Source: Chitinophagales bacterium | GTDB taxonomy: Bacteria > Bacteroidota > Bacteroidia > Chitinophagales > Saprospiraceae | NCBI GenBank assembly: GCA_013298955.1 | Contig: JAAFJT010000032.1 | Span: 1 to 43,915, forward strand | Direction of reading: 5' to 3' | Length of the DNA stretch: 43,915 nucleotides | Part shown: piece by piece, positions 34,973 to 43,012 of the stretch | Numbering within the stretch: position 1 is the first letter of the stretch | Layout: every line of letters starts with the position of its first letter | Made by a program: the position numbers and the translations under genes | The notes under the pieces: generated by a model | Databases searched by the model: none | Told to the model about the DNA's origin: nothing | What the model saw: the letters and a program-made list of their open reading frames with translations, nothing else

Positions 34973-35215
34973 TATGTGTCCTATGTCATCCTATGTGCCC
35001 TATGTGTTAATGTTTGCGATTGCATCGCCATTGGAATCTGCGGGTATTTTTTCCGAATCGCTAACATTACTTTTAACGTTGCTGCTTTCCTATGTGTCCT
35101 ATGTGTCCTATGTCATCCTATGTGCCCTATGTGTTAATGTTTGCGATTGCATCGCCATTGGAATCTGCGGGTATTTTTTCCGAATCGCTAACATTACTTT
35201 TAACGTTGCTGCTTT
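34961..35215. repeat. 127-bp tandem duplication covering the 3' end of the WGR gene
   Basis: 34961-35088 and 35088-35215 are essentially identical with an offset of 127. The second contains the last about 36 codons of the WGR/ARM gene including its stop; the first is a detached copy of that coding end in the intergenic space. The last ten residues of the protein (TLTHRAHRMT) are read from CACATAGG-type repeat DNA. Confidence 0.85.
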
Positions 35216-38200
35216 ATCCGCGACTGCCAAAGTGACGGATTGACGACTCATAATTTGTGCAATCATGCGGGCAACCGATTCATCTTTCATCGCTTCCGTT
35301 TCCAAAAATTGGAAAACGCGCAATTTGGCAACTCCAGAACGATTCACTTGTGATAAAACCGTTATAAAATATTGTTCTAATTTGAAAATCGTTTCAGGTT
35401 GTCCTGCGGCATAAGATTCCAAATAATTGGTTGCAAATTGTTGTAAATTTTGAGACGGATGTTGACTCAATTGCAATAAATATCGCTCGCCTTCTTCCGT
35501 TTTGAAAAATTTCGCAATCATTTCTTTCCCAAAATTTTGAACATCAGGGCGTGTGCTGTCGCAAACAAAAACCAAATTTTCGGGAGTCCACTCGCGTTCT
35601 GTAAACGTATTTCTAAAATATTCAAAAGACCATGCTCGTATATCATCGTGTTTCGCGTCCAAAATCCGCAACGATTCAGCCGATTCGTACTGAATGCGTG
35701 TAGGATTTTGTTCATATATTTTTTGAATCGTCTTGCGCACGGCTACCAAATCGTGATTCCCTAAACGCACTATCTGTCTCATAGTCAATGCAGTATGTTG
35801 TACAACTTTTTCTAATAACAATTGTCCAAACGCTTGCCGTACCGTTTTGCTCGAATCAATGTAACGCAACATCGTTCCTGTATCCAAATGCCCCAAATGT
35901 TCCGATAGCGATTCTTTGAATAACAATAATAAATCTTCGTGCAGCCCTTCTGAGGATTCCTGTATTCTGAAAAAACCAAGCATTTCATCCACCCATTGAC
36001 GACCAAATACAGCATTTTCTTCTGTCAAACGCGTAATTGTCGGACGAATATTTGCCCGAATCTCTGGATGCACCGATAAACAAAACGCTTTCAACGTCTC
36101 TGTACTTTTCAATAAAACGCTTGTTGGCAATTTTCCAAACAAGGTAACGCCCGAACTACGCACCGCAGGCACATCTGAACTTATCATCGCCCCGATGATA
36201 CCATCAGGTAATTTTTCCGCAGGCGTGTTGTGATTTGCCAATATCTCTGCACCTAAAACTTGCATCGAACTCAATGAATGTTTCAACATATTGATAATAA
36301 CGCTCATTTCTAAATCCTTCAAAGGCAATGCAAAAAGGGTTTTAAACGCAAAAGATACTTTTCGGACATATTTATCATTTGCCTCATTGTTTTCCAAACT
36401 CAAAAGTTTCACCACACAGTTGCCTATCACTAATTTGGTGATAGCGTCTGATGACGGATTGGCTTGCAAAAAACCAGTTATCCACTCCCGCGTCTCGTGA
36501 TAAGGCGAAAGAACGGCTGTTGCAAGGATACTTGGTTGCGCCAAATAAAATTTGGGATTTGCCTCCATCCAATGCTGTGCTAATTGCCGCGCTTCAGGCA
36601 AAGCGGCATTCAACAACGCAGCGACTAAATCAAGATTTGGTTTGGCAGGGTCATACCATTTTTGCGCGATTTCCATGCACCAAGACAACGTTTCTGGGTA
36701 AGGAATCGCAAATAAATCAACTAATTGTTTAAAAGTTAAATATTTTAAAACATCCGCATTCGCCCGCAAAATGCGGATTCCAAATTGATGTACCAACGCA
36801 AAACGACTTTTGCACAACAATTGTATCAACAAATGGGGGTGTTTATCCCAAATCGCAGGATAGGCTTCTTCGCGCACTGTTGGCGCGTTTGCCACCTTAC
36901 CTTTTTTCAATTTCCAAGCCGTATATTGTCCATTTAATTCATAATTATCAGACCCACCATGTATTACATGATTTAAAATTAAATAATTTGAATTTTCTTT
37001 ATAAGCAGCCGTTTTCGTCGTATGCACCGCATTCCAACTATTATTCACTTGGTCATGCGTGTAACGAGTCGTTGTTTGCGACGTTTCACGACTTGGCGTT
37101 TGGTGGGCATCCGTAAAATGGGATAAATAGGCAGTTGCCGCCTCCGCATACGGAGTCGTATCATGGTTTTCTGCCAATTGTTGAAAAGTTCGCCAAGCTC
37201 TCCGCAAAAAATAGGCTCGAGTATCATCCGAATAAGCAATCGTCGAATTAGGTTTTTTCAACATTTCACTCGTCCGAATGCTGTTTTTTCCATCATAAAT
37301 CCAAGCATCTCCATATCGCCCTTTGGTGAAACTATGGCGAGTCATTTCAAAACGAAAAGTTAGAAAACCCAACATTTCAGCATCATCTTTAAATTCTGCT
37401 GCTTTGAAAATGTGTCGAACTGCCCGAAAATGCCCCGAACCAGTGAACGGAATCGTCTCTAATGCCGCCATCAAACCCAATTTCAAGGCAGGTACAAATT
37501 CAGATAACAAATATAATGGATATAAAATCTCAGGCGGATGCGTACTTTTCAATAAAAATGTTTTAAAATCTTGCGCATTCGACGCTAATGCCGCATCCAC
37601 ATCACGCGGTAAATGCTTGCGCAAGGTTTGCAACGCTTCAATTTTATCATCGCCTTTACCAACAGTCATATAAGCTAAAAAAGCAATTCGTTTTGTTGCA
37701 TCTGAAGAAGCCGCCGCTTTGGAAAGGGTTTTCAGATAGGGAGCCGCTATCGAATCGCCACATCTACCTAATGCCCAACAATTTATATATTGTTGTAATT
37801 TATCACCTTTGGTCAAAACAGAAATCAAGGTCGGAACAGCCGCCCGAATCCGCAATTCACCAACGCGCCAAACAATGCGCGAAAAAGTCCATTTTTCCTT
37901 GTCTGAGTCTTTGTAATCAGCACGGAGCATGCCTTTCAGCCGCGTCAATACGTACTCCTCCAATGTTGGCTTGCTATTTGGCGCAAGGATTGTGGTCTCT
38001 TTGAGGGCTTCCGTAGGCTCATCCACAATGCCGCCGACTTCTGCATAACCTTCTTTTTTCTTAGAAGCCACCAATTTGTTGTAAATCGCGTCTGCCGCAG
38101 GACGGTCTGTGGGCAAAGGCGTTTTTGTGCCATCGCGGAGCGCATTGCCGCGCCGCCCGTAACGGAAATTGACTACAAATTTGCCATTGCCTGTTTCAAA

Positions 38201-38281
38201 AAGTTCCACTTCATAGACTTTATCCGCAGTCCCTTCGCTCATCCAAAGCGATATTTTTTGTACTGATTTCATCGTTGCCAT
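35108..38281 (-). CDS. WGR-domain protein with HEAT/ARM-like repeats (retron-associated)
   Basis: 1057 residues. A WGR domain fills about residues 5-80 (DKVYEVELFETGNGKFVVNF then YGRRGNALRDGTKT); WGR domains, known from PARPs and MolR-like proteins, bind nucleic acid ends. The rest is helical repeats of HEAT/ARM type (for example AVPTLISVLTKGDKLQQYIN near 165 and PAVRSSGVTLFGKLPTSVLL near 725), with no enzymatic motif visible. A textbook promoter lies upstream. The SWIM gene, the retron RNAs and the RT follow on the same strand. I infer that it is the sensor/effector partner of the retron; this WGR+ARM, WHSWIM, RT set recalls retron type XIII. The C-terminal tip is repeat-derived. Confidence 0.8.
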   Translation of the reverse strand: MATMKSVQKISLWMSEGTADKVYEVELFETGNGKFVVNFRYGRRGNALRDGTKTPLPTDRPAADAIYNKLVASKKKEGYAEVGGIVDEPTEALKETTILAPNSKPTLEEYVLTRLKGMLRADYKDSDKEKWTFSRIVWRVGELRIRAAVPTLISVLTKGDKLQQYINCWALGRCGDSIAAPYLKTLSKAAASSDATKRIAFLAYMTVGKGDDKIEALQTLRKHLPRDVDAALASNAQDFKTFLLKSTHPPEILYPLYLLSEFVPALKLGLMAALETIPFTGSGHFRAVRHIFKAAEFKDDAEMLGFLTFRFEMTRHSFTKGRYGDAWIYDGKNSIRTSEMLKKPNSTIAYSDDTRAYFLRRAWRTFQQLAENHDTTPYAEAATAYLSHFTDAHQTPSRETSQTTTRYTHDQVNNSWNAVHTTKTAAYKENSNYLILNHVIHGGSDNYELNGQYTAWKLKKGKVANAPTVREEAYPAIWDKHPHLLIQLLCKSRFALVHQFGIRILRANADVLKYLTFKQLVDLFAIPYPETLSWCMEIAQKWYDPAKPNLDLVAALLNAALPEARQLAQHWMEANPKFYLAQPSILATAVLSPYHETREWITGFLQANPSSDAITKLVIGNCVVKLLSLENNEANDKYVRKVSFAFKTLFALPLKDLEMSVIINMLKHSLSSMQVLGAEILANHNTPAEKLPDGIIGAMISSDVPAVRSSGVTLFGKLPTSVLLKSTETLKAFCLSVHPEIRANIRPTITRLTEENAVFGRQWVDEMLGFFRIQESSEGLHEDLLLLFKESLSEHLGHLDTGTMLRYIDSSKTVRQAFGQLLLEKVVQHTALTMRQIVRLGNHDLVAVRKTIQKIYEQNPTRIQYESAESLRILDAKHDDIRAWSFEYFRNTFTEREWTPENLVFVCDSTRPDVQNFGKEMIAKFFKTEEGERYLLQLSQHPSQNLQQFATNYLESYAAGQPETIFKLEQYFITVLSQVNRSGVAKLRVFQFLETEAMKDESVARMIAQIMSRQSVTLAVADKAATLKVMLAIRKKYPQIPMAMQSQTLTHRAHRMT

Positions 38282-38382
38282 TTAGAGGTTTATAGACGCG
38301 CCAAAGGGTTCAATTTGGAATCGCCTTACATAGATTTTGGTGGTTTAGGTCGTTGCTTTTTGTTTTTTAACCGTTTGTATCG

Positions 38383-38413
38383 CAAAGATAATCACTTTTT
38401 TGATTCTAACAAA
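38383..38413 (-). promoter_or_regulatory. Promoter of the WGR-SWIM operon
   Basis: Minus strand TTTG (38410-38413), 19-base spacer, TATCTTTG (38383-38390). Exact consensus and ideal spacing. The leader before the ATG at 38281 is about 95 bases. Same -7 octamer as the promoter of the retron RNA array. Confidence 0.7.
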
Positions 38414-38545
38414 ACTTTTTTAAAGTTTTTTAAGGTTTTTTTGTAATCAAAAAAGTGATATAATTGATTTTGAAAGAGATAGATTTCAAAAAAATAAGGA
38501 TACTATTTTTTAAAATTTGTAATCAAAAAACAGCTATTTAAATGT

Positions 38546-38616
38546 GAATTTTTGGGATTAGATGGATTCATTGGATTTTAAAAAATCTAATGAACCCATC
38601 TAATCCCAAAAAATCC
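38546..38616. repeat. Inverted repeat upstream of the bactofilin gene
   Basis: Arms of about 34 bases (TTTTTGGGATTAGATGG and complement) with two mismatches. The 38282-38772 interval holds this hairpin and divergent promoter boxes, nothing else. Confidence 0.6.
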
Positions 38617-38751
38617 ATGTTTAAACATTTACTTTGCCAAAAAACAATCCAAAAATTAGGAAAGAATGCAAAAAACATAACTATATTTGTGTTTCGGACA
38701 GTTTGGCAAGATATTATTTAAATAAAATTATATCAATTTGAAATAATCATC

Positions 38752-38759
38752 TATATTTG
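38752..38759 (+). promoter_or_regulatory. Bacteroidota -7 box TATATTTG before the bactofilin gene
   Basis: Exact TAnnTTTG; a second TATATTTG is at 38682-38689. The nearer box is only 14 bases from the ATG at 38773, which would favour translation from the ATG at 38794. Confidence 0.35.
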
Positions 38760-38772
38760 CTGAATCCTTTTA

Positions 38773-39294
38773 ATGCCCATTCATGGGTCGCCAATGAATT
38801 TTCTAAAAAAAATACTCCTTTCAATGTTCGGAAGCAAAAAAAGTACGCCTGAAGAAAAATCAAATGTCGCGGTCAACAAACCTACTTTTGCAGGCAGCGA
38901 CCCCAATGCCTTGAATAGTTTGGTCAAAGGGACGCTCGTGGAAGGCACGGTGGCGGCAGAAAACGATATTCGAGTCGATGGCATCATCAAAGGCATTTTA
39001 GTATGCGCCGCGAAAGTCATTATTGGTCCTTCGGGATTGATTGAAGGCGAAGTGCGTTGTGTCAATGCCGTGATTGAAGGCAAATTTACAGGCAAACTCT
39101 ATGTAAATGAATTGTTAAGCGTCAAAGAGACCGCAGAAGTGGTCGGGTCGGTGCGCACAGCAAAGTTATTGGTTCAACCGGGAGCCATTTTCAACGTCAC
39201 TTGCCACATGGACGAAGCCATTGAAGCGATTGATATTACAAAACCTATTCAACTATTGCCAACAACAAATGGCAAAAAAGGACCTAATGGATAA
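38773..39294 (+). CDS. Bactofilin
   Basis: 173 residues (166 if translation begins at the ATG at 38794, MNFLKKILLSMFG). A polymer-forming cytoskeletal protein of the bactofilin family: a disordered N-terminus, then a right-handed beta-helix core at about 50-150 with the regular turns LVKGTLVEGTVAAENDIRVD, IIGPSGLIEGEVRC, VIEGKFTGKLYV and LLVQPGAIFNVTCHM. The stop overlaps the start of the AtpZ-like gene (ATGGATAA), so the two are translationally coupled, as often seen in Bacteroidota next to ATP synthase genes. Confidence 0.92.
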   Translation: MPIHGSPMNFLKKILLSMFGSKKSTPEEKSNVAVNKPTFAGSDPNALNSLVKGTLVEGTVAAENDIRVDGIIKGILVCAAKVIIGPSGLIEGEVRCVNAVIEGKFTGKLYVNELLSVKETAEVVGSVRTAKLLVQPGAIFNVTCHMDEAIEAIDITKPIQLLPTTNGKKGPNG

Positions 39295-39514
39295 TCAAAA
39301 ATCACCCAAAACGCCGCCCAAAGCAACCAATCTCGTAGGGATGGCGGATGTCGGTTTCCGTATGGCGATTATGATTGGGCTTGGGACGTATGCGGGACAT
39401 TGTTTAGATGCTCGAATGGGCAATACGAAACCGTATTGTTCGATTATTGGCGCATTATCGTCGATTTTCGGGAGTTTATATATGGTGTATCGCGCGGTGA
39501 CGAAAACAGATTAA
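39287..39514 (+). CDS. AtpZ/AtpI-like small membrane protein
   Basis: 75 residues with two membrane helices (about 22-40, VGFRMAIMIGLGTYAGHCLD, and 50-68, CSIIGALSSIFGSLYMVYRA). It matches the small AtpZ/AtpI-type protein encoded before F0F1 ATP synthase genes, thought to help assembly of the rotor ring or cation transport. Its start overlaps the bactofilin stop. An ATG further upstream at 39221 is inside the bactofilin gene and unlikely. Confidence 0.8.
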   Translation: MDNQKSPKTPPKATNLVGMADVGFRMAIMIGLGTYAGHCLDARMGNTKPYCSIIGALSSIFGSLYMVYRAVTKTD

Positions 39515-39540
39515 ACATTTCAATCTACATATAAAAATTT

Positions 39541-39924
39541 GTGAATATATTTCGTTTCTACACACTTTTAGGCTTTACGGCAATCATCGCTACTTTGATA
39601 GCGCATTACGCAGGCATGCGCGCCGCCCTTCCGCCGAATGAACAACAATTTATTTGGTGGGCATTATGGTTCTATGTGCCACTGAGCATCGTGATGTATC
39701 ATACAGGTGTGAAAGCGGTGGAAAGCCCTAATCCCTTTATTTTCAGTCATTTAAGTATGTTTTTTACGGTATCTAAGTTAATCATTTCGATGATTTTAGT
39801 GATTGTTTTTTGGAAAAAAATGCAGCCACAATCTAAATATTTCATCGTGCCTTTTATGATAGAATACTTTTGTTTCGTTTTTTTTGAAACGTATTTTATG
39901 GTGAAAATCGCTCGAAAAGGTTAA
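39541..39924 (+). CDS. Four-helix membrane protein, AtpI-like
   Basis: 127 residues starting with GTG; four hydrophobic segments (about 8-25, 38-55, 70-88 and 100-118). Position and topology fit the second AtpI-like protein that often stands between AtpZ and atpB in Bacteroidota. Here, however, atpB does not follow; a long hairpin and a minus-strand gene do. Assigned by position and topology only. Confidence 0.65.
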   Translation: MNIFRFYTLLGFTAIIATLIAHYAGMRAALPPNEQQFIWWALWFYVPLSIVMYHTGVKAVESPNPFIFSHLSMFFTVSKLIISMILVIVFWKKMQPQSKYFIVPFMIEYFCFVFFETYFMVKIARKG

Positions 39925-39985
39925 ATGTGGATTTTTGGGATTCGTTTAACCCGGCATTCCACACCCTAATTTTTAATTTATAAGA

Positions 39986-40133
39986 ACTTTCGCAAAGTGT
40001 TTTTTTTACAAAATTTGTTTTAAAAATATCAAAATGGAGTTTTTCAAAAAGGAAAAATTTTCAATTTTTCCTTTTTGAAAAACTCCATTTTATTTTTAAA
40101 ACAAATTTTGTAAAAAAAACACTTTGCGAAAGT
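39986..40133. repeat. Long-hairpin family copy 2
   Basis: Arms of about 72 bases starting ACTTTCGCAAAGTGT pair around TTTTC. Most of the arm sequence matches the core hairpin at 5464-5614, including ACAAAATTTGTTTTAAAAAT. Where copy 1 has GG/CC in ACTTTCGG, copy 2 has GC/GC on both arms. Confidence 0.75.
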
Positions 40134-40151
40134 TGAGCATCGAATTTGACA

Positions 40152-40994
40152 TTACTCGGTGCATTTCCAAACCCAATCGGATAAAACATCAGTTGGTTTT
40201 TTATGTCGCCAATCAAAATGCCACCATTCAGTCCGAATCGGCTTGAAACCCACCGAATCCATTGTATTTTTCAATAAATCCCGATTTTCACGCACTTTAA
40301 ATTGCGTCCAATGCGCCTGTTCTGCTTTGGTCGTTGGTTTATAATCGGGAAAACCTTCTTTTCCAAAAAAATCATAAGGCGTACCCATGTCCAATTCTTG
40401 CCCATTTTTATCCACAATCGTCAAATCAACCGCCGCACCGCGACTGTGTTGCGACCCTTTTTGAGGCGGCGTAACGAACCTATCATCAGGCACTTTATCC
40501 CAAAGTCGCTGTTGAAAAGGGCGCGGACGATAACAATCAAACATTTTCAAACCACCGAAACCTTTGTCTTTCAACATTTTATGCGCTTTCGCAATCGCTG
40601 TTGCCGCCTCTGGGCGCAAAAAACAACGCCCACAATCATACATTTTTTGTTTGACAAAATTACTATCCGTTGCATATTTGATGTCAATCAAAACCGTCGA
40701 ATCTAAACGCACGATTTCCGACCATTGTTGGATGTCATAATCGGGTTTATCGGCGATTTTGGTTGGCGCAGACGCACGTGCGCCGACCCGCGGCGATGCA
40801 GGTGGCACATTGGGATTCGATTTTTCGAGTGGTGCATTAGGCAATGACGCAGCAGGATTATCTGCTGGTTTGGAAGTGGCGGATGGTGTTGTAGGCGTTT
40901 TGCCTCCGTTGCGTTTGGGCGAATCGTCTTTGCAATTCACTATGGATAAGCATATTACAATGCTAAAAAATAAAACATTTGTTTTTCTAAACAT
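40152..40994 (-). CDS. D-alanyl-D-alanine dipeptidase (VanX/DdpX family) lipoprotein
   Basis: 280 residues. Lipoprotein signal with lipobox SIVNC (Cys21), a Pro/Ala/Asn-rich linker to about residue 85, then an M15D dipeptidase domain: substrate Arg in FDCYRPRPFQQRLWD, zinc ligands His and Asp in SQHSRGAAVDLTIVD, and the catalytic Glu with ligand His in RTEWWHFDWRH. It hydrolyses D-Ala-D-Ala, probably recycling peptidoglycan fragments in the periplasm. No vanHA or regulator genes are nearby, so resistance is not indicated. Confidence 0.9.
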   Translation of the reverse strand: MFRKTNVLFFSIVICLSIVNCKDDSPKRNGGKTPTTPSATSKPADNPAASLPNAPLEKSNPNVPPASPRVGARASAPTKIADKPDYDIQQWSEIVRLDSTVLIDIKYATDSNFVKQKMYDCGRCFLRPEAATAIAKAHKMLKDKGFGGLKMFDCYRPRPFQQRLWDKVPDDRFVTPPQKGSQHSRGAAVDLTIVDKNGQELDMGTPYDFFGKEGFPDYKPTTKAEQAHWTQFKVRENRDLLKNTMDSVGFKPIRTEWWHFDWRHKKPTDVLSDWVWKCTE

Positions 40995-41035
40995 TTTTAG
41001 GATAGCGATTTGTTTTTAATAAGTAAAGGAATGGA

Positions 41036-41043
41036 CAAAGCTA
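41036..41043 (-). promoter_or_regulatory. Bacteroidota -7 box TAGCTTTG for the dipeptidase gene
   Basis: Exact TAnnTTTG on the minus strand about 42 bases before the start at 40994; -33 element not clear. Confidence 0.35.
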
Positions 41044-41184
41044 TTATTTTATGGCATATGAAGTATCTCTTTTTTACAAAAATTAAATGGGACTTTACGT
41101 AAGTCCTAATAGGCTTTTTTCGATGAAACTCAATCAAATATTAAAAAAAATCATTTTTTGACTCAGCGTAATACTCCTCTCTAA

Positions 41185-41379
41185 GTGCGTCTTCATATCC
41201 AAAAGATAAATCTGATTTCATCGCAAAAACCAGAAAAATTGCTTCAAAGCATTTTACAAATGGCTCTGGTATCTAACTGTATAGTTGGGATTTTTAATGA
41301 TGGAAAAGACATTTTAAAGCAGAGGTCACTTGATTTATCCATTTTTTTGCGCGATATTTACGAAAAGATTCATTTTTAG
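41185..41379 (+). CDS. Doubtful short protein or gene remnant
   Basis: 64 codons opening at a GTG. The stretch SSQKPEKLLQSILQMALVSN then NCIVGIFNDGKDILKQ and LSIFLRDIYEKIHF looks like a helical protein fragment. No family recognised and no clear start; it may be a decayed gene. The rest of 40995-41506 holds a GACTTTACGTAAGTCC half-hairpin near 41090 and the inverted repeat at 41391. Confidence 0.25.
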   Translation: MRLHIQKINLISSQKPEKLLQSILQMALVSNCIVGIFNDGKDILKQRSLDLSIFLRDIYEKIHF

Positions 41380-41390
41380 AGGAATCAATC

Positions 41391-41502
41391 GAATTAGGAT
41401 GCTTAGAATTGAAAAGATTACAAGGATGTTTGGGGGTTGCAAACACAAATTTTAACTAAAAACATCCTTTTTATCCCTTCAATCCTAAGCATCCTAATTT
41501 AA
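41391..41502. terminator. Long imperfect hairpin after the gene at 41507
   Basis: Arms starting AATTAGGATGCTTAGAATTG and ending in the complement pair over about 40 bases with several mismatches. It begins right after the stop of the minus-strand gene at 41507. Confidence 0.5.
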
Positions 41503-41506
41503 AAAT

Positions 41507-42943
41507 TTAATAATCAAACGTCATCCGTTGTGCAGGAAAGGAAAACAAGTATTTTTCCCGAATCAATTGAGCGATTTTATCAGGCACCATTTTATCCCAA
41601 CCCGCTTCATCATGTCGTATCAAACGCAACACTTCTTTGGAGTAAATATGCAAATTTTCAAGTGTAAAATCTTGAATATCAATGATTTGCTTTGAATTTA
41701 ATAAGTGTTGATATAAGAATTTAACGCCATCTGGCACAGGCAAATTGGCGGCATTCATCACTTCCTCACTGCCTTCCTGCAACGTCGGATACACGTAAAC
41801 CGCCACATTCCGCGTAAACAATTCCCCAAAGGCAGACAGTAAACTCCCATCCAAATTCTGATAATATTTATCATTAATGGTATCTAACAAAATGCGCACG
41901 CCAATCACTAAGCCCAATTTCTGGATTTTATAATCAGACAAATAGCGAATTAATTTATGATGTTGTTCGCAATTGGAAATAATGACAGTTTGCCCCATGG
42001 CGCAAAGCAAATCAGCGCGGTCAAGAAAATCCTGTTCATCTAATTCACCTTCGGATATTAAATTATCTAATGTGATTTCAGTCAATAAAGTACATTTTTT
42101 GGTTTCTGCTGCATTATCGCGTCGAAATTGTTCCCAAGATTTCCGAATCATGTCTTGATTTACCAACGTCAACGGGCGAAAACTGCCCCTGACCACCAAG
42201 ACATTTTTTTTATATAAAAATTCGGAACCATGTACACTCCGTTTATCGGGACCAAACATCGCCACATCACTCAATTTATACCGAATCAACATTAAACACA
42301 ACAATCGATTATCAATTTTTTCAAAATTGGGTCCTGAAGCGCGTACCATATCAATGCTAATCCGCCCATGCAAACTATCCATCAACGATTGCAATAAAAT
42401 ATCTATATTTTGTGCATATCGATACACCGCATAAATTAAATTCACCCCCAAAATCCCAATGGCTTGCTGTTGTAAACGGTTGTCATTGTCCAACATTTTG
42501 ACGTGAATTACCAAATCATTGGGTTTTGCACCCGGTTTGAGTTGAAAACGAACTCCTAACCAACCTTCTCCTTTGATAGTTTTGGTGTAATTAATCGCGG
42601 TTACAGTATCCGCGAAAACGAAAAAATGGGTATTCGGGCGTTCATCTTGTAGTCGCGCTTCCATCAAATCGTACTCATGGGTCAACATTTTGTACAATCG
42701 GCTTTCGCAAACGTATCGTCCATTCGGTTCGGGTCCGTAGATTTCATCTGAATAAACTTTATCATATGCCGACATGGTTTTGGCTATCGTTCCTGCTGCC
42801 GCGCCCACTTGGAAAAAGTATCGGGCAACTTCTTGTCCTGCCCCAATTTCGGCAAATGTGCCATAGATGGAATTATCTAAATTGATTTCCAACGCTTTTT
42901 GCTCGGTCTCCCGCGATTGGCGGTGTATTTTATTTGCACTCAT
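41507..42943 (-). CDS. Conserved protein of unknown function (479 aa)
   Basis: 479 residues from the ATG at 42943 (MSANKIHRQSRETEQKALEI). No signal peptide or membrane helix. The N-terminal block (NLDNSIYGTFAEIGAGQEVA, then YFFQVGAAAGTIAKTMSAYD) is highly patterned and seems characteristic of a conserved family I recall from Bacteroidota and some other phyla, where automatic names disagree; I could not see nucleotidyltransferase signatures. Other features are IHVKMLDNDNRLQQQAIGILGVN and a Rossmann-like stretch (LLCAMGQTVIISNCEQHH). Function not assigned. An upstream in-frame start would add 22 less conserved residues and overlap the promoter. Confidence 0.75.
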   Translation of the reverse strand: MSANKIHRQSRETEQKALEINLDNSIYGTFAEIGAGQEVARYFFQVGAAAGTIAKTMSAYDKVYSDEIYGPEPNGRYVCESRLYKMLTHEYDLMEARLQDERPNTHFFVFADTVTAINYTKTIKGEGWLGVRFQLKPGAKPNDLVIHVKMLDNDNRLQQQAIGILGVNLIYAVYRYAQNIDILLQSLMDSLHGRISIDMVRASGPNFEKIDNRLLCLMLIRYKLSDVAMFGPDKRSVHGSEFLYKKNVLVVRGSFRPLTLVNQDMIRKSWEQFRRDNAAETKKCTLLTEITLDNLISEGELDEQDFLDRADLLCAMGQTVIISNCEQHHKLIRYLSDYKIQKLGLVIGVRILLDTINDKYYQNLDGSLLSAFGELFTRNVAVYVYPTLQEGSEEVMNAANLPVPDGVKFLYQHLLNSKQIIDIQDFTLENLHIYSKEVLRLIRHDEAGWDKMVPDKIAQLIREKYLFSFPAQRMTFDY

Positions 42944-42978
42944 ATTTTTTTCAACTATCTGATTGCTTACATTTGAGG

Positions 42979-42986
42979 CAAATATA
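42979..42986 (-). promoter_or_regulatory. Bacteroidota -7 box TATATTTG
   Basis: Exact TAnnTTTG on the minus strand with a CTTG 16 bases upstream (43003-43006). It supports the start at 42943. Confidence 0.45.
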
Positions 42987-43012
42987 CGCAATTTTTGTGT
43001 TTCAAGATACAA

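Noticed and set aside
38781-39095. Minus-strand frame opposite the bactofilin gene
   Set aside because: Shadow of the beta-helix coding sequence; no independent signals.
40152-40994. Vancomycin-resistance cluster
   Set aside because: Only a VanX-like dipeptidase lipoprotein is present; vanH, vanA and vanRS are absent, so a peptidoglycan-recycling role is more likely.
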